Below, in pieces: positions 45,110-54,199 of a DNA stretch of 64,000 nucleotides. The notes under the pieces were generated by a model. The model was not told the DNA's origin and searched no databases. It saw only the letters and a program-made list of their open reading frames with translations. Made by a program: the position numbers and the translations under genes. The stretch lies in contig JACNLA010000026.1 in NCBI GenBank assembly GCA_014381745.1, positions 77,069 to 141,068 of the forward strand, in the 5' to 3' direction. How positions within the stretch are numbered: position 1 is the first letter of the stretch; every line of letters begins with the position of its first letter. The DNA comes from Actinomycetota bacterium (GTDB lineage Bacteria > Actinomycetota > Acidimicrobiia > Acidimicrobiales > MedAcidi-G1).

Positions 45110-47827
45110 CTACTCGTAGCCGATGGCATCGAGCACGTTCAGGCGAGATGCCCGGCGCGCCGGAAAGATTGCCGCCACCATGCCGAACGCTCCTGACACG
45201 AGCAGGTAGAAGCCGAGCCTCCGCACCGGAATCGACACGATGTCGACGAACGTCTCCGGTATGGCAGCGATGGCAGCCAGGCCGAACAGCACTCCCATGG
45301 CAACACCCAGGAGGCCGCCGAACAGAGCGATGATCACGGCCTCCCACCTGACCATTCGCCGCAGCTGGCGCCGGGTCATTCCGATGGCACGGAGCAGGCC
45401 CAGTTCGCGGGTGCGCTCGAAAATCGACAGCGCCAACGTGTTTGTGATGCCGAGCACTGCGATGAACAGCGATAACCCCAGGAACACGGTAATGACGGCG
45501 AGCAGCTGGTTCAGCTGGGCCTCGGTCGATGCACGGAGTTCAGCCTTGTCCTCAACGGTGAGTTGCGGGTAGGCGTCGGTGATCTTTTCGACAGCCGTCC
45601 TGGCCTCTTTCATGTCGGCCGTCGGTGTATACACAACTGAGACGAAGCCGTCGGGAGCATCGGGCAGATAGCGATCGAAGGTGGAGGTGTCAAACACCCA
45701 GTTTCCGAGCATCGAGGAGTCGGCGATGATCGCCGCCACCGTGAACGTGGCCTGTCGCCCGCCGGGGAACGTGCCATCAACCGTCGAGCCGATTCCAAGC
45801 GCCAGATCCTCGGCGGGGTCAACGTGCACCAGCACCGTTCCGTCGGTACCCGCATTTGCCGACCCGGTGGTTGAGCCCTCAACGACCTGCAGGTCCATGT
45901 GGGCGTCGAGTACCGCCAGGTCGGCGCTGACGATGTCCCTACCAACTCCGTCGACCTCGAGCCCGCCCAGGCCGAAGCGGTAACGGACCGTCGATTCGAC
46001 CAGATCTGGCCGGTCGGCTCCGAGGAGGTCAAGATCGGCTGCGAGTTGCCCGGAGAAACCTGCGGTGGGGTCAAAGGCGTTGGCGTAGATGAACAGGTCC
46101 GACTCGACGCTGTCGTCGAGTGCCTGCACGAACGTCGCCTTCATTGAGTCGCTGACCACGGCGGCCAGGCTCACCAGTGCAAGGCCCACCGTCAGCGCCG
46201 CAGCGGTGGCAGCCGTGCGCCTGGGGGCCCTCGCGGCGTTCTCACGGGCCAGCCGTCCGGGCACCTTGTAGACGCGTTCAATGGGGCGGCCCACCAGGTT
46301 TGCCAGAGGCCGTGCCACGGCCGGGCTGAGCAGGTAGATGCCCATGAATGTTCCAAGCGCCCCGCCACCCAGAGACAGGAGCAGTGGTCGGGTGTCGAGT
46401 TCGGCGGTCATGCCGAGCGCAAGCAGCGCCACGCCGGCGAGGGCAACGACGCTGCCGACCCAGATGCGCCTTCGGAGGCTCGTGGGGGTGAGCCTGGCCT
46501 GGTCACGTAGGGCGGCGACCGGTGGAATGCTTCGTACCCGTCGTGATGGCCCCAGCGACGACAACACGGTCGCTCCAATCCCGACTACGGCCGCCACGAT
46601 GATCGTGCGGGGCCTTACCGGGATAGCCCCCGGGAGGTTTCCGAAGTTGATGGTCACAAGGACCCATCGAAGGAAGGCAGCCAGGAGGTAGCCCCCGACG
46701 AGGCCCAGCACGGTTGCGACGGTGCCTATCACGACTGCCTCAAGCCGAACCGACCGACTTACCTGGCGCCCTGTGGCGCCCAGCGACCTGAGCAGGGCCA
46801 GCTCGCGAACCCTCTGGCCAAGGACGATTGAGAACGTGTTGTTGATGATGAAGGCGCTCACCACGACGGCGATGATTGCAAAGGCCAACAGGACGTTCGA
46901 CAGCACCGACACGATCTGGTCAAAGTCCTGCCTGTCCTCCTCGGTGGTGGTGGCGGCCGTGACAACCTCTATCTGGGCCTCGGCGAACGGTGCCAGCACC
47001 TCCAACTGTTCGTCGGGAAGCGCCTGCAGTTCAGAGCGAAGTCCGGCCATTGCAGCGTCGAGCCGCTGCTGGATGTCAGCCATTACAGCGGTCTCGTCGG
47101 CATCGCTGGTCAGCGACACGGCCAGCGTGTCGTAGAGGCCCTCCCGCCCGAGAAACTCCTGGGCTGTGGCCTCGTCGAAGGCGCTGATGATCGCACCCGG
47201 GGACTTGTTCTCATCGGGTGACCCGAAGTAATCGGGTGACCCGAAGTAGACGAGACCGACAAGGGTGAACTGCCGGTTGCCACCCGTGGCGCTCACGATG
47301 TAGGTCTCACCAACCTCGAACCCAAAGGTGGAGGCCGTTCTGGTGTCCAGAACGAACTCGCCGATGGTGTCGGGATCAGCCAGTGGGCCGATTCGGTCCG
47401 GGGCGCGTCCCTCTGCAATGTAGAGCTGGCTGAGCGTCTCGTCACCGGAGAAGTTCATGCCCAACTTGGGTCCGTTGGAGGAGACAGCTGCGGGTTCGCC
47501 TTCGTCGTCGATGTAGATGGGAACGACGTTGAAGGCCCTGATGCGCGGCTCGACGGCGGCGACACCGGGTATGTCAGTGGTGATGGACTCGGTCAGGTCC
47601 GCTGGTACAGGGAGGCGGTTGACCCGCTCGCCGTCGCCAACCGAGGCCCTGATCTCAAGGTCCAGGTCGCCGGTGATCTCAACGGCCAACTCATCGAAGG
47701 TGTCCCTGATGCGGTCGGTCAGGAAGAACGCCGTGGAGAGGAAAGAGACCCCCAGGACCACCGCCAGGGTGGTTAGGGCGTACCGGAGCTTCTGCCGGCT
47801 GATGTTGCGGAGGGTCAGGCGGAACAC
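45110..47827 (-). CDS. ABC transporter permease, FtsX/MacB family (two FtsX domains)
   Basis: 905 residues with the duplicated layout: an N-terminal anchor (TTLAVVLGVSFLSTAFFLTD), an extracellular domain, an FtsX block (NNTFSIVLGQRVRELALLRSLG), a second extracellular domain (about 550-760) and a second FtsX block (FERTRELGLLRAIGMTRRQL). The RE.ALLR.xG pattern occurs twice. The family exports lipoproteins, peptides or drugs, or transmits force rather than transporting. The cognate ATPase lies 4 bp upstream. The substrate is unknown. Confidence 0.9.
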   Translation of the reverse strand: MFRLTLRNISRQKLRYALTTLAVVLGVSFLSTAFFLTDRIRDTFDELAVEITGDLDLEIRASVGDGERVNRLPVPADLTESITTDIPGVAAVEPRIRAFNVVPIYIDDEGEPAAVSSNGPKLGMNFSGDETLSQLYIAEGRAPDRIGPLADPDTIGEFVLDTRTASTFGFEVGETYIVSATGGNRQFTLVGLVYFGSPDYFGSPDENKSPGAIISAFDEATAQEFLGREGLYDTLAVSLTSDADETAVMADIQQRLDAAMAGLRSELQALPDEQLEVLAPFAEAQIEVVTAATTTEEDRQDFDQIVSVLSNVLLAFAIIAVVVSAFIINNTFSIVLGQRVRELALLRSLGATGRQVSRSVRLEAVVIGTVATVLGLVGGYLLAAFLRWVLVTINFGNLPGAIPVRPRTIIVAAVVGIGATVLSSLGPSRRVRSIPPVAALRDQARLTPTSLRRRIWVGSVVALAGVALLALGMTAELDTRPLLLSLGGGALGTFMGIYLLSPAVARPLANLVGRPIERVYKVPGRLARENAARAPRRTAATAAALTVGLALVSLAAVVSDSMKATFVQALDDSVESDLFIYANAFDPTAGFSGQLAADLDLLGADRPDLVESTVRYRFGLGGLEVDGVGRDIVSADLAVLDAHMDLQVVEGSTTGSANAGTDGTVLVHVDPAEDLALGIGSTVDGTFPGGRQATFTVAAIIADSSMLGNWVFDTSTFDRYLPDAPDGFVSVVYTPTADMKEARTAVEKITDAYPQLTVEDKAELRASTEAQLNQLLAVITVFLGLSLFIAVLGITNTLALSIFERTRELGLLRAIGMTRRQLRRMVRWEAVIIALFGGLLGVAMGVLFGLAAIAAIPETFVDIVSIPVRRLGFYLLVSGAFGMVAAIFPARRASRLNVLDAIGYE

Positions 47828-47831
47828 CGGT

Positions 47832-48608
47832 TCAGCCGCCGATTTGCTTTACGCGGTCCAGGATGCCGTCGGCGGTCGGGTCGGCCATCTCGGAGACGAT
47901 CTTCCCGTCGCCCAGGAACAGCACTGTGTGGGCCGTGGCAGCGGCGCCCGCATCGTGGGTGACCATGACCATGGTCTGGTCCAGGTCGTCGACGGCCCGT
48001 CGCAGGAAGTCCAGCACCTCACCGCCAGTAGTTGAGTCCAGGTTTCCTGTCGGTTCGTCGGCGAACACAATGGATGGCCTGCCGACGAGTGCCCGACCAA
48101 TGGCAACCCTCTGCTGCTGGCCTCCGGACAACTCGTCTGGCCGGTGGCGTAGCCGGTCTCCGATTCCGAGAGAGGTGACAAGGCTCTCCATCCAGTCCTG
48201 ATCCGGCTTGCGACCGGCCAGATCCAGCGGGAGGGTCAGGTTCTCGGCCGCCGTGAGGGTGGGGATCAGGTTGAAGGACTGGAACACGAAGCCGACTTTG
48301 TCGCGGCGCAACAGCGTGAGGTCACGGTCGGACAGGCTGCCCAGTTCCGTGTCGCCTATGAACACGCTGCCCGATGAGAGGTCGTCGAGGCCCGCCACAC
48401 AGTGCATGAGGGTCGATTTGCCCGATCCCGACGGACCCATTATCGCCGTGAAGCGGCCCGCCTCGAAGCCGACGCTGACCCCATCAAGAGCCCGGACCTC
48501 GGTGTCGCCGGCCCCGTAGACCTTGGTTCCATCGGCCATCCTCGCAGCAGCGGTTACGGCTGCAGAAGGGGTGGTGCCTGATCCGGGTACTTCGCTCGCG
48601 TCGTTCAT
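47832..48608 (-). CDS. ABC transporter ATP-binding protein (MacB/LolD type)
   Basis: 258 residues: Walker [21 protein letters not shown]-loop [17 protein letters not shown], signature [17 protein letters not shown], Walker [14 protein letters not shown] and an H-loop MVTHD. The pattern is that of ATPases paired with FtsX-type permeases. About 23 N-terminal residues before the fold are extra. TAGTCT 6 nt before the ATG suggests a leaderless transcript for the ATPase-permease operon. Confidence 0.94.
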   Translation of the reverse strand: MNDASEVPGSGTTPSAAVTAAARMADGTKVYGAGDTEVRALDGVSVGFEAGRFTAIMGPSGSGKSTLMHCVAGLDDLSSGSVFIGDTELGSLSDRDLTLLRRDKVGFVFQSFNLIPTLTAAENLTLPLDLAGRKPDQDWMESLVTSLGIGDRLRHRPDELSGGQQQRVAIGRALVGRPSIVFADEPTGNLDSTTGGEVLDFLRRAVDDLDQTMVMVTHDAGAAATAHTVLFLGDGKIVSEMADPTADGILDRVKQIGG

Positions 48609-48614
48609 GCCGTC

Positions 48615-48620
48615 AGACTA
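48615..48620 (-). promoter_or_regulatory. -10 hexamer for the ABC transporter operon
   Basis: Minus-strand TAGTCT is followed by 6 nt and the ATG at 48608. Confidence 0.45.
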
Positions 48621-48644
48621 AGACCGCAGCAGGAAGAACCAATC

Positions 48645-49163
48645 ATGGAGGTGGGTGGGTCGATGTCTGGAGACGGGTTGCTACGGCCGGTGGAGTCAGC
48701 CGATCTTTCGGCTCTTCTCACGCTCAACAACGATGCTGTTCCAGCGGTGAACCAACTGGAATCCGATGAGCTGTCGTGGTTTGCAGACGTAGCCCACACC
48801 TTTCTCGTAGCCGGCCATCCGGAGGTGGACGGGTACGCGGGCTTCCTGATCGGGTTGGAGGGACCGGAGCTCGGCTACAGAAGCGACAACTACAGGTGGT
48901 TCTGTGAGCGCTACGAGCGGTTCATCTACGTGGACCGCGTTGTCGTGGCTCCGGCGGCCTGGGGTCTGGGTCTGGGTCGCTCCCTGTACACGGAGTTCAT
49001 CTCGGCTGCAGACGGCCACCCGGTCCTGTGTGCCGAGGTGAACCTGCTGCCCAGAAACGACCGTTCGCTGGCTTTCCATGAGGCGTTCGGCTTTGTGCCT
49101 GTGGGTGAACAGGACACCGAAGGCGGGTCAAAGCGGGTTCAGATGCTGGCCATGGAGCTGTGA
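48645..49163 (+). CDS. GNAT family N-acetyltransferase
   Basis: 172 residues. The acetyl-CoA loop is VDRVVVAPAAWGLGLGRSLY (Q/RxxGxG variant GLGLG), and AFHEAFGFVPVGEQ is the closing motif. The substrate is unknown. Two starts are possible: ATG 48645 with AGGAAG 8 nt upstream, or ATG 48663 with GGAGGTGGG upstream; homology begins after both. Confidence 0.85.
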   Translation: MEVGGSMSGDGLLRPVESADLSALLTLNNDAVPAVNQLESDELSWFADVAHTFLVAGHPEVDGYAGFLIGLEGPELGYRSDNYRWFCERYERFIYVDRVVVAPAAWGLGLGRSLYTEFISAADGHPVLCAEVNLLPRNDRSLAFHEAFGFVPVGEQDTEGGSKRVQMLAMEL

Positions 49164-49201
49164 CGGGCAACCACCGGACCGGACCCGGCAGCGGGAACGG
49201 C

Positions 49202-49456
49202 TCAGTCGTGGACCAGCGTGGTGCCTGCCGGGCGCAGGCCCTGTTCGCCACAGGACCAGCACGGTTCAGACAGGCGTCCGTGCCAGGTCACCTCACAGCG
49301 CCCACAGGTGAGCGTGACGTGATCGGTAGGCACATGGTCGGGCGCCACCGTGGTGGTTGCAGAGAGCCTCGGGTGAACTGCCGGTGCTGTGGGATGGCCC
49401 GGATGAGAGGTTGGCTGATGGGCCCCTTGTCGACTCAGGTTCGGCACCGGTGCCAT
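49202..49456 (-). CDS. Small zinc-ribbon-like protein
   Basis: 84 residues. A low-complexity Pro/His/Thr-rich N-terminal half precedes TLTCGRCEVTWHGRLSEPCW, then SCGEQG, a CxxC...CxxC arrangement typical of a zinc ribbon. I recognise no named family. A TAGGGT hexamer 7 nt before ATG 49456 supports expression as a leaderless mRNA, and suggests the GTG at 49465 is not the start. Confidence 0.55.
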   Translation of the reverse strand: MAPVPNLSRQGAHQPTSHPGHPTAPAVHPRLSATTTVAPDHVPTDHVTLTCGRCEVTWHGRLSEPCWSCGEQGLRPAGTTLVHD

Positions 49457-49463
49457 GCGCGGC

Positions 49464-49469
49464 ACCCTA
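49464..49469 (-). promoter_or_regulatory. -10 hexamer for the zinc-ribbon gene
   Basis: Minus-strand TAGGGT is followed by 7 nt and the ATG at 49456; the same hexamer and spacing occur at 25984-25989. Confidence 0.5.
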
Positions 49470-49583
49470 ACCAGACCCCGCGCGCGCGGGGGTGACCCCC
49501 GAAACTGCCCGTAGCCTGCCCGTGTCAGAAGTGCCGGTTGCGATTGTCAGTCGTTTCGGTGCCCGATCCGACTGGAGACCCCA

Positions 49584-50141
49584 ATGACTGAGAACACGCC
49601 CGCCGCCGAGGGACAAGGGGAGCGCCGCACATCCTTTGATGGGCCACCCCCGATGACCGTCGACCCCGACAAGACGTACACGGCCGAAATGGTCACCTCG
49701 ATGGGAACCATGACCATCCATCTGGACCCGATCAGGGCTCCCAGAACGGTCAACAACTTCGTCTTCCTGGCCGGCTGCCACTACTACGACAGCATCGTGT
49801 TCCACCGTGTCATCAACGGCTTCATGATTCAGGGCGGCGACCCCGAGGGAACCGGCAGGGGCGGACCCGGCTACAAGTTCGAAGATGAGCTCCCGCCCCC
49901 TGGGCGTTATGAGATCGGCTCCCTGGCAATGGCCAACGCCGGCCCCGACACCAACGGCAGCCAGTTCTTCATCGTCTCGGGAGCCAGCGGCGTGGGCCTG
50001 CCGCCCAGCTACTCGCTGTTCGGCAAGGTCATCGCAGGCCTGGATGTGGTTGACGCCATCCAGAACGTGGCCACCGCTCCCGGTGACCGGCCGTTGACAG
50101 ATGTTGTAATCGAGTCGGTGACGATCACCGTCGGCGGCTGA
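49584..50141 (+). CDS. Peptidylprolyl isomerase, cyclophilin type
   Basis: 185 residues, cytoplasmic (no signal peptide). The cyclophilin core is complete: YDSIVFHRVINGFMIQGGDP with the catalytic Arg, GRGGPGYKFEDE, LAMANAGPDTNGSQFFI and LFGKVIAGLDVVDAI. It accelerates prolyl isomerisation in folding proteins. A TAGCCT near 49514 may be its -10, giving a leader of about 60 nt. Confidence 0.94.
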   Translation: MTENTPAAEGQGERRTSFDGPPPMTVDPDKTYTAEMVTSMGTMTIHLDPIRAPRTVNNFVFLAGCHYYDSIVFHRVINGFMIQGGDPEGTGRGGPGYKFEDELPPPGRYEIGSLAMANAGPDTNGSQFFIVSGASGVGLPPSYSLFGKVIAGLDVVDAIQNVATAPGDRPLTDVVIESVTITVGG

Positions 50142-50170
50142 TCAACCGTCCAGGGAGAGGGAGAGAGACC

Positions 50171-51028
50171 ATGACAATCCAGATCGTGGGAATAGTCGGT
50201 GGTGGCCAGATGGGTGGTGGTGTCGCAGAGGTGACCGCCAGGTCCGGTCTGACGACCGTGGTCCGTGAGATAAGCCCGGAGATGGCCGAGAAGAGCAGGT
50301 CCGGCATTGAACGGTCTCTGGGGCGTGCCCTTGACCGTGGCAAGATCGACCAGGTTGCACATGATGCCACGCTGGCAAACCTCTCCTACACGACGGACCT
50401 GGCTGACCTTGCAGCCTGTGATCTTGTAGTCGAGGCCGTCGTCGAGTCGTTCGAACTGAAGGCCGAGATCTTCGCCGAGTTGGATTCCATCGTCACCTCG
50501 CCTGATGCGATCCTGGCTACCAACACCTCGTCGATTCCGATCATCGACATCGCCATGGCCACCAACAGGCCCGACAGGGTGGTCGGCCTCCACTTCTTCA
50601 ACCCGGCACCGGTCATGGCGCTGGTCGAGGTGATCCCGTCAGTACGAACCGACCCGGCGGTCACCGAACAGGTCACCACCTTTGCCACCGAAGTCATCGG
50701 TAAGACCGTCGTGGCGGCAAAGGACCGGGCCGGCTTTGTGGTGAACATGCTTCTCGTGCCGTACCTGCTGGGCGCCATGCGGATGTTCGAGGACGGTCAC
50801 GCCACAGCCGAGGACATAGACACCGCCATGACCCTCGGAACAGGCCACCCAATGGGCCCTCTCACGCTCAGCGACCTGATCGGCCTCGACACGATGCTGC
50901 TCGTTGGCGAGACGCTTCTGGCCGAGTACGGAGATCCCTCATACGCACCGCCGCCACTTCTGCGGCGCATGGTCGCCGGCGGCCACCTGGGCAGAAAGAC
51001 CGGCCGGGGCTTCTACGACTACTCCTGA
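50171..51028 (+). CDS. 3-hydroxybutyryl-CoA dehydrogenase
   Basis: 285 residues. The NAD loop is VGIVGGGQMGGGVAEVTA, the catalytic His is in GLHFFNPAPVMALVEV, and the C-terminal domain has GTGHPMGPLTLSDLIGLD. It oxidises or reduces 3-hydroxyacyl-CoA in short-chain fatty acid metabolism, which fits the butyryl/isobutyryl-CoA mutase at 26 kb but is not proof of linkage. A strong GGGAGAGGGAGAG precedes the ATG. Its last 10 bp overlap the convergent MFS gene. Confidence 0.92.
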   Translation: MTIQIVGIVGGGQMGGGVAEVTARSGLTTVVREISPEMAEKSRSGIERSLGRALDRGKIDQVAHDATLANLSYTTDLADLAACDLVVEAVVESFELKAEIFAELDSIVTSPDAILATNTSSIPIIDIAMATNRPDRVVGLHFFNPAPVMALVEVIPSVRTDPAVTEQVTTFATEVIGKTVVAAKDRAGFVVNMLLVPYLLGAMRMFEDGHATAEDIDTAMTLGTGHPMGPLTLSDLIGLDTMLLVGETLLAEYGDPSYAPPPLLRRMVAGGHLGRKTGRGFYDYS

Positions 51029-52428
51029 GGTCGACCGTCGTCCATCCGTGAGGCCAGACCGGCTGCCACAACGGCGAGGGCGGCGGCCAACAGGTGGAGA
51101 ACGAGAAACCTGGTTCCGCTGACCGAGTCGCCCATCAGCGACGTCAGCACGGTGATGCCGACGGCGGCACCGATCTGCTGGAGCATGTTCAAAGAGCCAC
51201 CGGCGATACCAAGGTCGTCGTCGCCTGCCGCCAGCGTCACCGAGTTGGCGACTGCCGGCCGGATGTAGCCACTGCCTGCGCCGGCCATGGCGGCACCCAG
51301 AATGAACACGGGTAGCCACCGCTGCTGCGCCCCGATTCCTGCCAGGACCATCGCCGTGGCAAAGGTGAACATTCCTGTCATCACGACGCGGCGGGCACCT
51401 CGCCGAGGGTCGTGGATGCCGCCGATCCTGGCCGAGAAGGCAAATGCAAGGGGTCTGGGAAGCATCAGCAGGCCGATGATGGTGGGGCGAAACCCCCAGC
51501 GTCTCTCCAAGAGGAACGGTGCCATGACCATGGCCCCCATGTACCCCGATTGCAGGACCGCCTGGGCGGCCATGGGGAGTATGAACGCCCGCTTTCCCAA
51601 AAGGCGGGGTGCGATCAACGGGTTGGATACGCGACGCTCGACACCCACGAAGGCGATGAGGGCGATGGGCGAGAGAGCCAGACAGATGAGGACCAGGGGG
51701 CTGCTCCAACCGGAGTTGAGGCCCCGGTTGATGGCGATCAGCAGGCTTGCCGTTCCGGCGCCCAGGAGAACCGAGCCGGGTATGTCAAAGCGGGTCTCCG
51801 GCCGGCTGCGTGTCTCAGGCAGGACCTGGATGGCTGCCACGAGGGCTACGACGACGGTTGTGCCCTGCACCACGAACAGGGCCCTCCAGCCCATCCATTC
51901 GATGAGAGGTCCACCCGAGACCACCCCTAGGGCCGGGGAGAGCGCGACGACGGCAGCCCAGATTCCGAGTGCACGGGGACGCTCCCGTTTCGGGTAGATC
52001 GAGAGGATCATCGCCATCGCCGACGGGCCGGAAACCGCGATGGCGGTCTGGGCGAGCGTCCGGAGCACGATGAGCGATGCGACATCCCAGGCCAGTGAGG
52101 TCGCAAACGAGAGCAGGCAACCGGCCATGAAGCCGCCTAGGTAGATCCGGCGATGGCCGTAGAGGTCGCCCATCTTGCCGGCGATCGGGGTTGCGAGCGC
52201 AAAGGCCAACAGGGGTGCGGCAATTACCCAGGTGATCGTGTTGTCGCTCGTTCCAAGGTTTTCCGCGATCGTCGGAAGCGACGCCGAGAGAACCGTGACC
52301 GGGTAACTCCCGGTCGCAGCACCGAACAGGGCCACCATCAGGACGATCCTCGGGTAGTCGGGCCGCTGCCTGAGGCTCTCCCGTCGTGCCCGTAGGCCGT
52401 TGTCGGCCATCTCGGAGTCGTCGGTCAT
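51019..52428 (-). CDS. MFS transporter, DHA2-like (drug:proton antiporter type)
   Basis: 469 residues with 12-14 hydrophobic segments. The loop GKMGDLYGHRRIYLGGF is the MFS motif A, and WAAVVALSPALGVVSGGPLIEWMGWRALF is motif C of exporters (shown here as its two halves around PALG and GGPL). It probably exports hydrophobic compounds using the proton gradient. It converges on the hydroxybutyryl-CoA dehydrogenase gene with a 10-bp overlap. Confidence 0.88.
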   Translation of the reverse strand: MTDDSEMADNGLRARRESLRQRPDYPRIVLMVALFGAATGSYPVTVLSASLPTIAENLGTSDNTITWVIAAPLLAFALATPIAGKMGDLYGHRRIYLGGFMAGCLLSFATSLAWDVASLIVLRTLAQTAIAVSGPSAMAMILSIYPKRERPRALGIWAAVVALSPALGVVSGGPLIEWMGWRALFVVQGTTVVVALVAAIQVLPETRSRPETRFDIPGSVLLGAGTASLLIAINRGLNSGWSSPLVLICLALSPIALIAFVGVERRVSNPLIAPRLLGKRAFILPMAAQAVLQSGYMGAMVMAPFLLERRWGFRPTIIGLLMLPRPLAFAFSARIGGIHDPRRGARRVVMTGMFTFATAMVLAGIGAQQRWLPVFILGAAMAGAGSGYIRPAVANSVTLAAGDDDLGIAGGSLNMLQQIGAAVGITVLTSLMGDSVSGTRFLVLHLLAAALAVVAAGLASRMDDGRPQE

Positions 52429-52479
52429 CTAGGTGTGAACCTATTCCCGGCCCGTTACCAGCCCAGCAGCGGCGACCGG

Positions 52480-52485
52480 TACGGT
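52480..52485 (+). promoter_or_regulatory. -10 hexamer for leaderless NAD-kinase-like gene
   Basis: TACGGT is followed by 8 nt (CGGCATCC) and ATG 52494; the same hexamer serves the NUDIX gene. Confidence 0.55.
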
Positions 52486-52493
52486 CGGCATCC

Positions 52494-53504
52494 ATGTCAG
52501 ACGGATGTGCGCCCATCGGGATCATCGTGAACCCGCGTGCTGGGACGGACGTGCGTCGGGCCGTGTCGGCGGCAGCGAACGTGACCGTCGAGGCCAAGGC
52601 AAACGTCGTGCGCAGGGTGGTCCTAGGGGCGATGGAGGCCGGTGCTAACCGGTTCGTGGTTCAGGAGGATCCTCACAGCATCGTGAGAAGGGCCACCGAG
52701 ACGATCCGTGGCATCCACCTGGACTGGGTGGACGAGGTGAGGGTTTTCACCGAGGAGGACACCGTGACGGCGGTTTCCTCAATGCGTGACCGAGGTGTCG
52801 CTGTTGTCGTCGTGCTGGGTGGCGACGGCACAAACAGGGCTGCTGCGAGGGCGTGGCAGGACATTCCGGTGATTCCTGTGTCGACGGGGACCAACAACGC
52901 CTTTCCGGTCTTCGTTGAGGCCACCGTCGCCGGCTCTGCAGCGGGCCACCTTGCCTGCGGGCTGTGCGGGGTTGACGAGGTCTCATCACCAGCCAAGGTG
53001 GTTCGACTCAGAATTGAAGGAGTCGGAGCGGAACCGCCCCTCCACGACATGGCTCTCATAGACGCTGTGGCGGTCGACGACCCGTACGTGGGCTCGTTCG
53101 AACTGTTCGATCCGTCAACCCTCAAGTTGGCGGTCCTCGCAAGAGCCGATCCGATGTCGATCGGCTTCGCCGGTGTCGGAGGCAGGGTCGAGCCGGTGTC
53201 GCCAGAAGATGACGCCGGGTTGCTTCTCCGGTTCGGTCCGGCGGACGGTTGCCCGACCGTCGTGCGGGCACCGACGGCTCCCGGCCACTTCGACGATCTG
53301 GGACTCGCTGAGGTACGCCGCCTCTCCCTTGGCGAGGAGGTAGGTGTCGACGGGCCTGTCCTCATGGCATTTGACGGCGAGAGGAAACGCCGTCTGGGTG
53401 GTGAAACACGGGCAGTCCTGACGGTGCAAAGGGACGGCCCGCGCGTCGTTGATGTGGCAGCCGTGATGGCAGCGGCTGTCTCGGGAGGCGCGTACACCAG
53501 GTGA
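52494..53504 (+). CDS. NAD kinase-like (ATP-NAD kinase/AcoX family) protein
   Basis: 336 residues. The opening IGIIVNPRAGTDVRRAVS and the GGDGTNR nucleotide-binding motif (VVVLGGDGTNRAAARAW) are those of the NAD/diacylglycerol kinase superfamily, and STGTNNAFPVF resembles the AcoX branch seen beside acetoin genes. No acetoin dehydrogenase is near, so the substrate is uncertain. Start 52494 is fixed by the leaderless promoter. Confidence 0.75.
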   Translation: MSDGCAPIGIIVNPRAGTDVRRAVSAAANVTVEAKANVVRRVVLGAMEAGANRFVVQEDPHSIVRRATETIRGIHLDWVDEVRVFTEEDTVTAVSSMRDRGVAVVVVLGGDGTNRAAARAWQDIPVIPVSTGTNNAFPVFVEATVAGSAAGHLACGLCGVDEVSSPAKVVRLRIEGVGAEPPLHDMALIDAVAVDDPYVGSFELFDPSTLKLAVLARADPMSIGFAGVGGRVEPVSPEDDAGLLLRFGPADGCPTVVRAPTAPGHFDDLGLAEVRRLSLGEEVGVDGPVLMAFDGERKRRLGGETRAVLTVQRDGPRVVDVAAVMAAAVSGGAYTR

Positions 53505-53541
53505 GCCCTGGGGAGTCCCCGATCCGGCATGGTGGCGGAAC

Positions 53542-53547
53542 TACCGT
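53542..53547 (+). promoter_or_regulatory. -10 hexamer for leaderless DUF3499 gene
   Basis: TACCGT is followed by 7 nt (TTCGGTC) and ATG 53555. Confidence 0.5.
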
Positions 53548-53554
53548 TTCGGTC

Positions 53555-54154
53555 ATGCGGAACCTCTGTATGCGGTCCGCCTGCACGGGCGCCGCGTCCG
53601 TGCTGGTCGAGATGAACGCAGTAGAACTCAGCTTCACCATCCGCGACCTCGCCGAGGTCGACGGTCCCGGTCGGGTCGTCCTTTGTGACGTCCACATGGA
53701 CCGCATGCGTGCCCCCAGGGGCTGGGCTCTCATTGACGAGCGGTCCGACGCCAGCCTCCTGGTGTTCCCCGACCGTCCGGTTCCTGCCGAGGCCGATGAG
53801 GCACTCGAGGATGCCTCGGTGACAGCCCTGCACTCAACTGGCGATCAGCCACCGAGCCCTCAGGTGATCCGAACCGTCGACGCAGCGGTCCATCCCCTGG
53901 ATCTGGCTCGCCCCGAGAAGCCGAGCGTTTCAGAGCCTGCCGAGATGCCGCTGCTGGCCCGGGCTTTCCTCGGAGTCGACCGCCACCCGTCGACTTCCGA
54001 GTCTCCTGCCGGCGATCGGGGTCCCGAGGGGGACCAGGCAGACACGGTCGTCTTAGACGCGTTTCCGGCAGATGACGCAGACTGGGACCAGCGTGACCAC
54101 CTTGACGACGAGCAGCTTTCGCTCGCACCCCACGAGCCCGAACACATCGCCTGA
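53555..54154 (+). CDS. DUF3499 domain-containing protein
   Basis: 199 residues. The first 65 match the actinobacterial DUF3499 family: RNLCMRSACTGAASVLVEM, then VVLCDVHMDRMRAPRGWALI, with two N-terminal Cys and a later Cys-x-x-His that could bind zinc. The remaining 130 residues are a long acidic, low-complexity tail. Function is unknown. The start is set by a TACCGT -10 hexamer; GTG 53501 would overlap the previous gene. Confidence 0.8.
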   Translation: MRNLCMRSACTGAASVLVEMNAVELSFTIRDLAEVDGPGRVVLCDVHMDRMRAPRGWALIDERSDASLLVFPDRPVPAEADEALEDASVTALHSTGDQPPSPQVIRTVDAAVHPLDLARPEKPSVSEPAEMPLLARAFLGVDRHPSTSESPAGDRGPEGDQADTVVLDAFPADDADWDQRDHLDDEQLSLAPHEPEHIA

Positions 54155-54199
54155 ACCTGCTCTTCGGCCTGACAGAGCGCTCGAACCAGGTAGCGCAGC

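Noticed and set aside
52673-53833. A 386-residue minus-strand frame over the NAD-kinase-like and DUF3499 genes
   Set aside because: Low-complexity Ser/Thr/Arg translation typical of antisense of GC-rich coding DNA.
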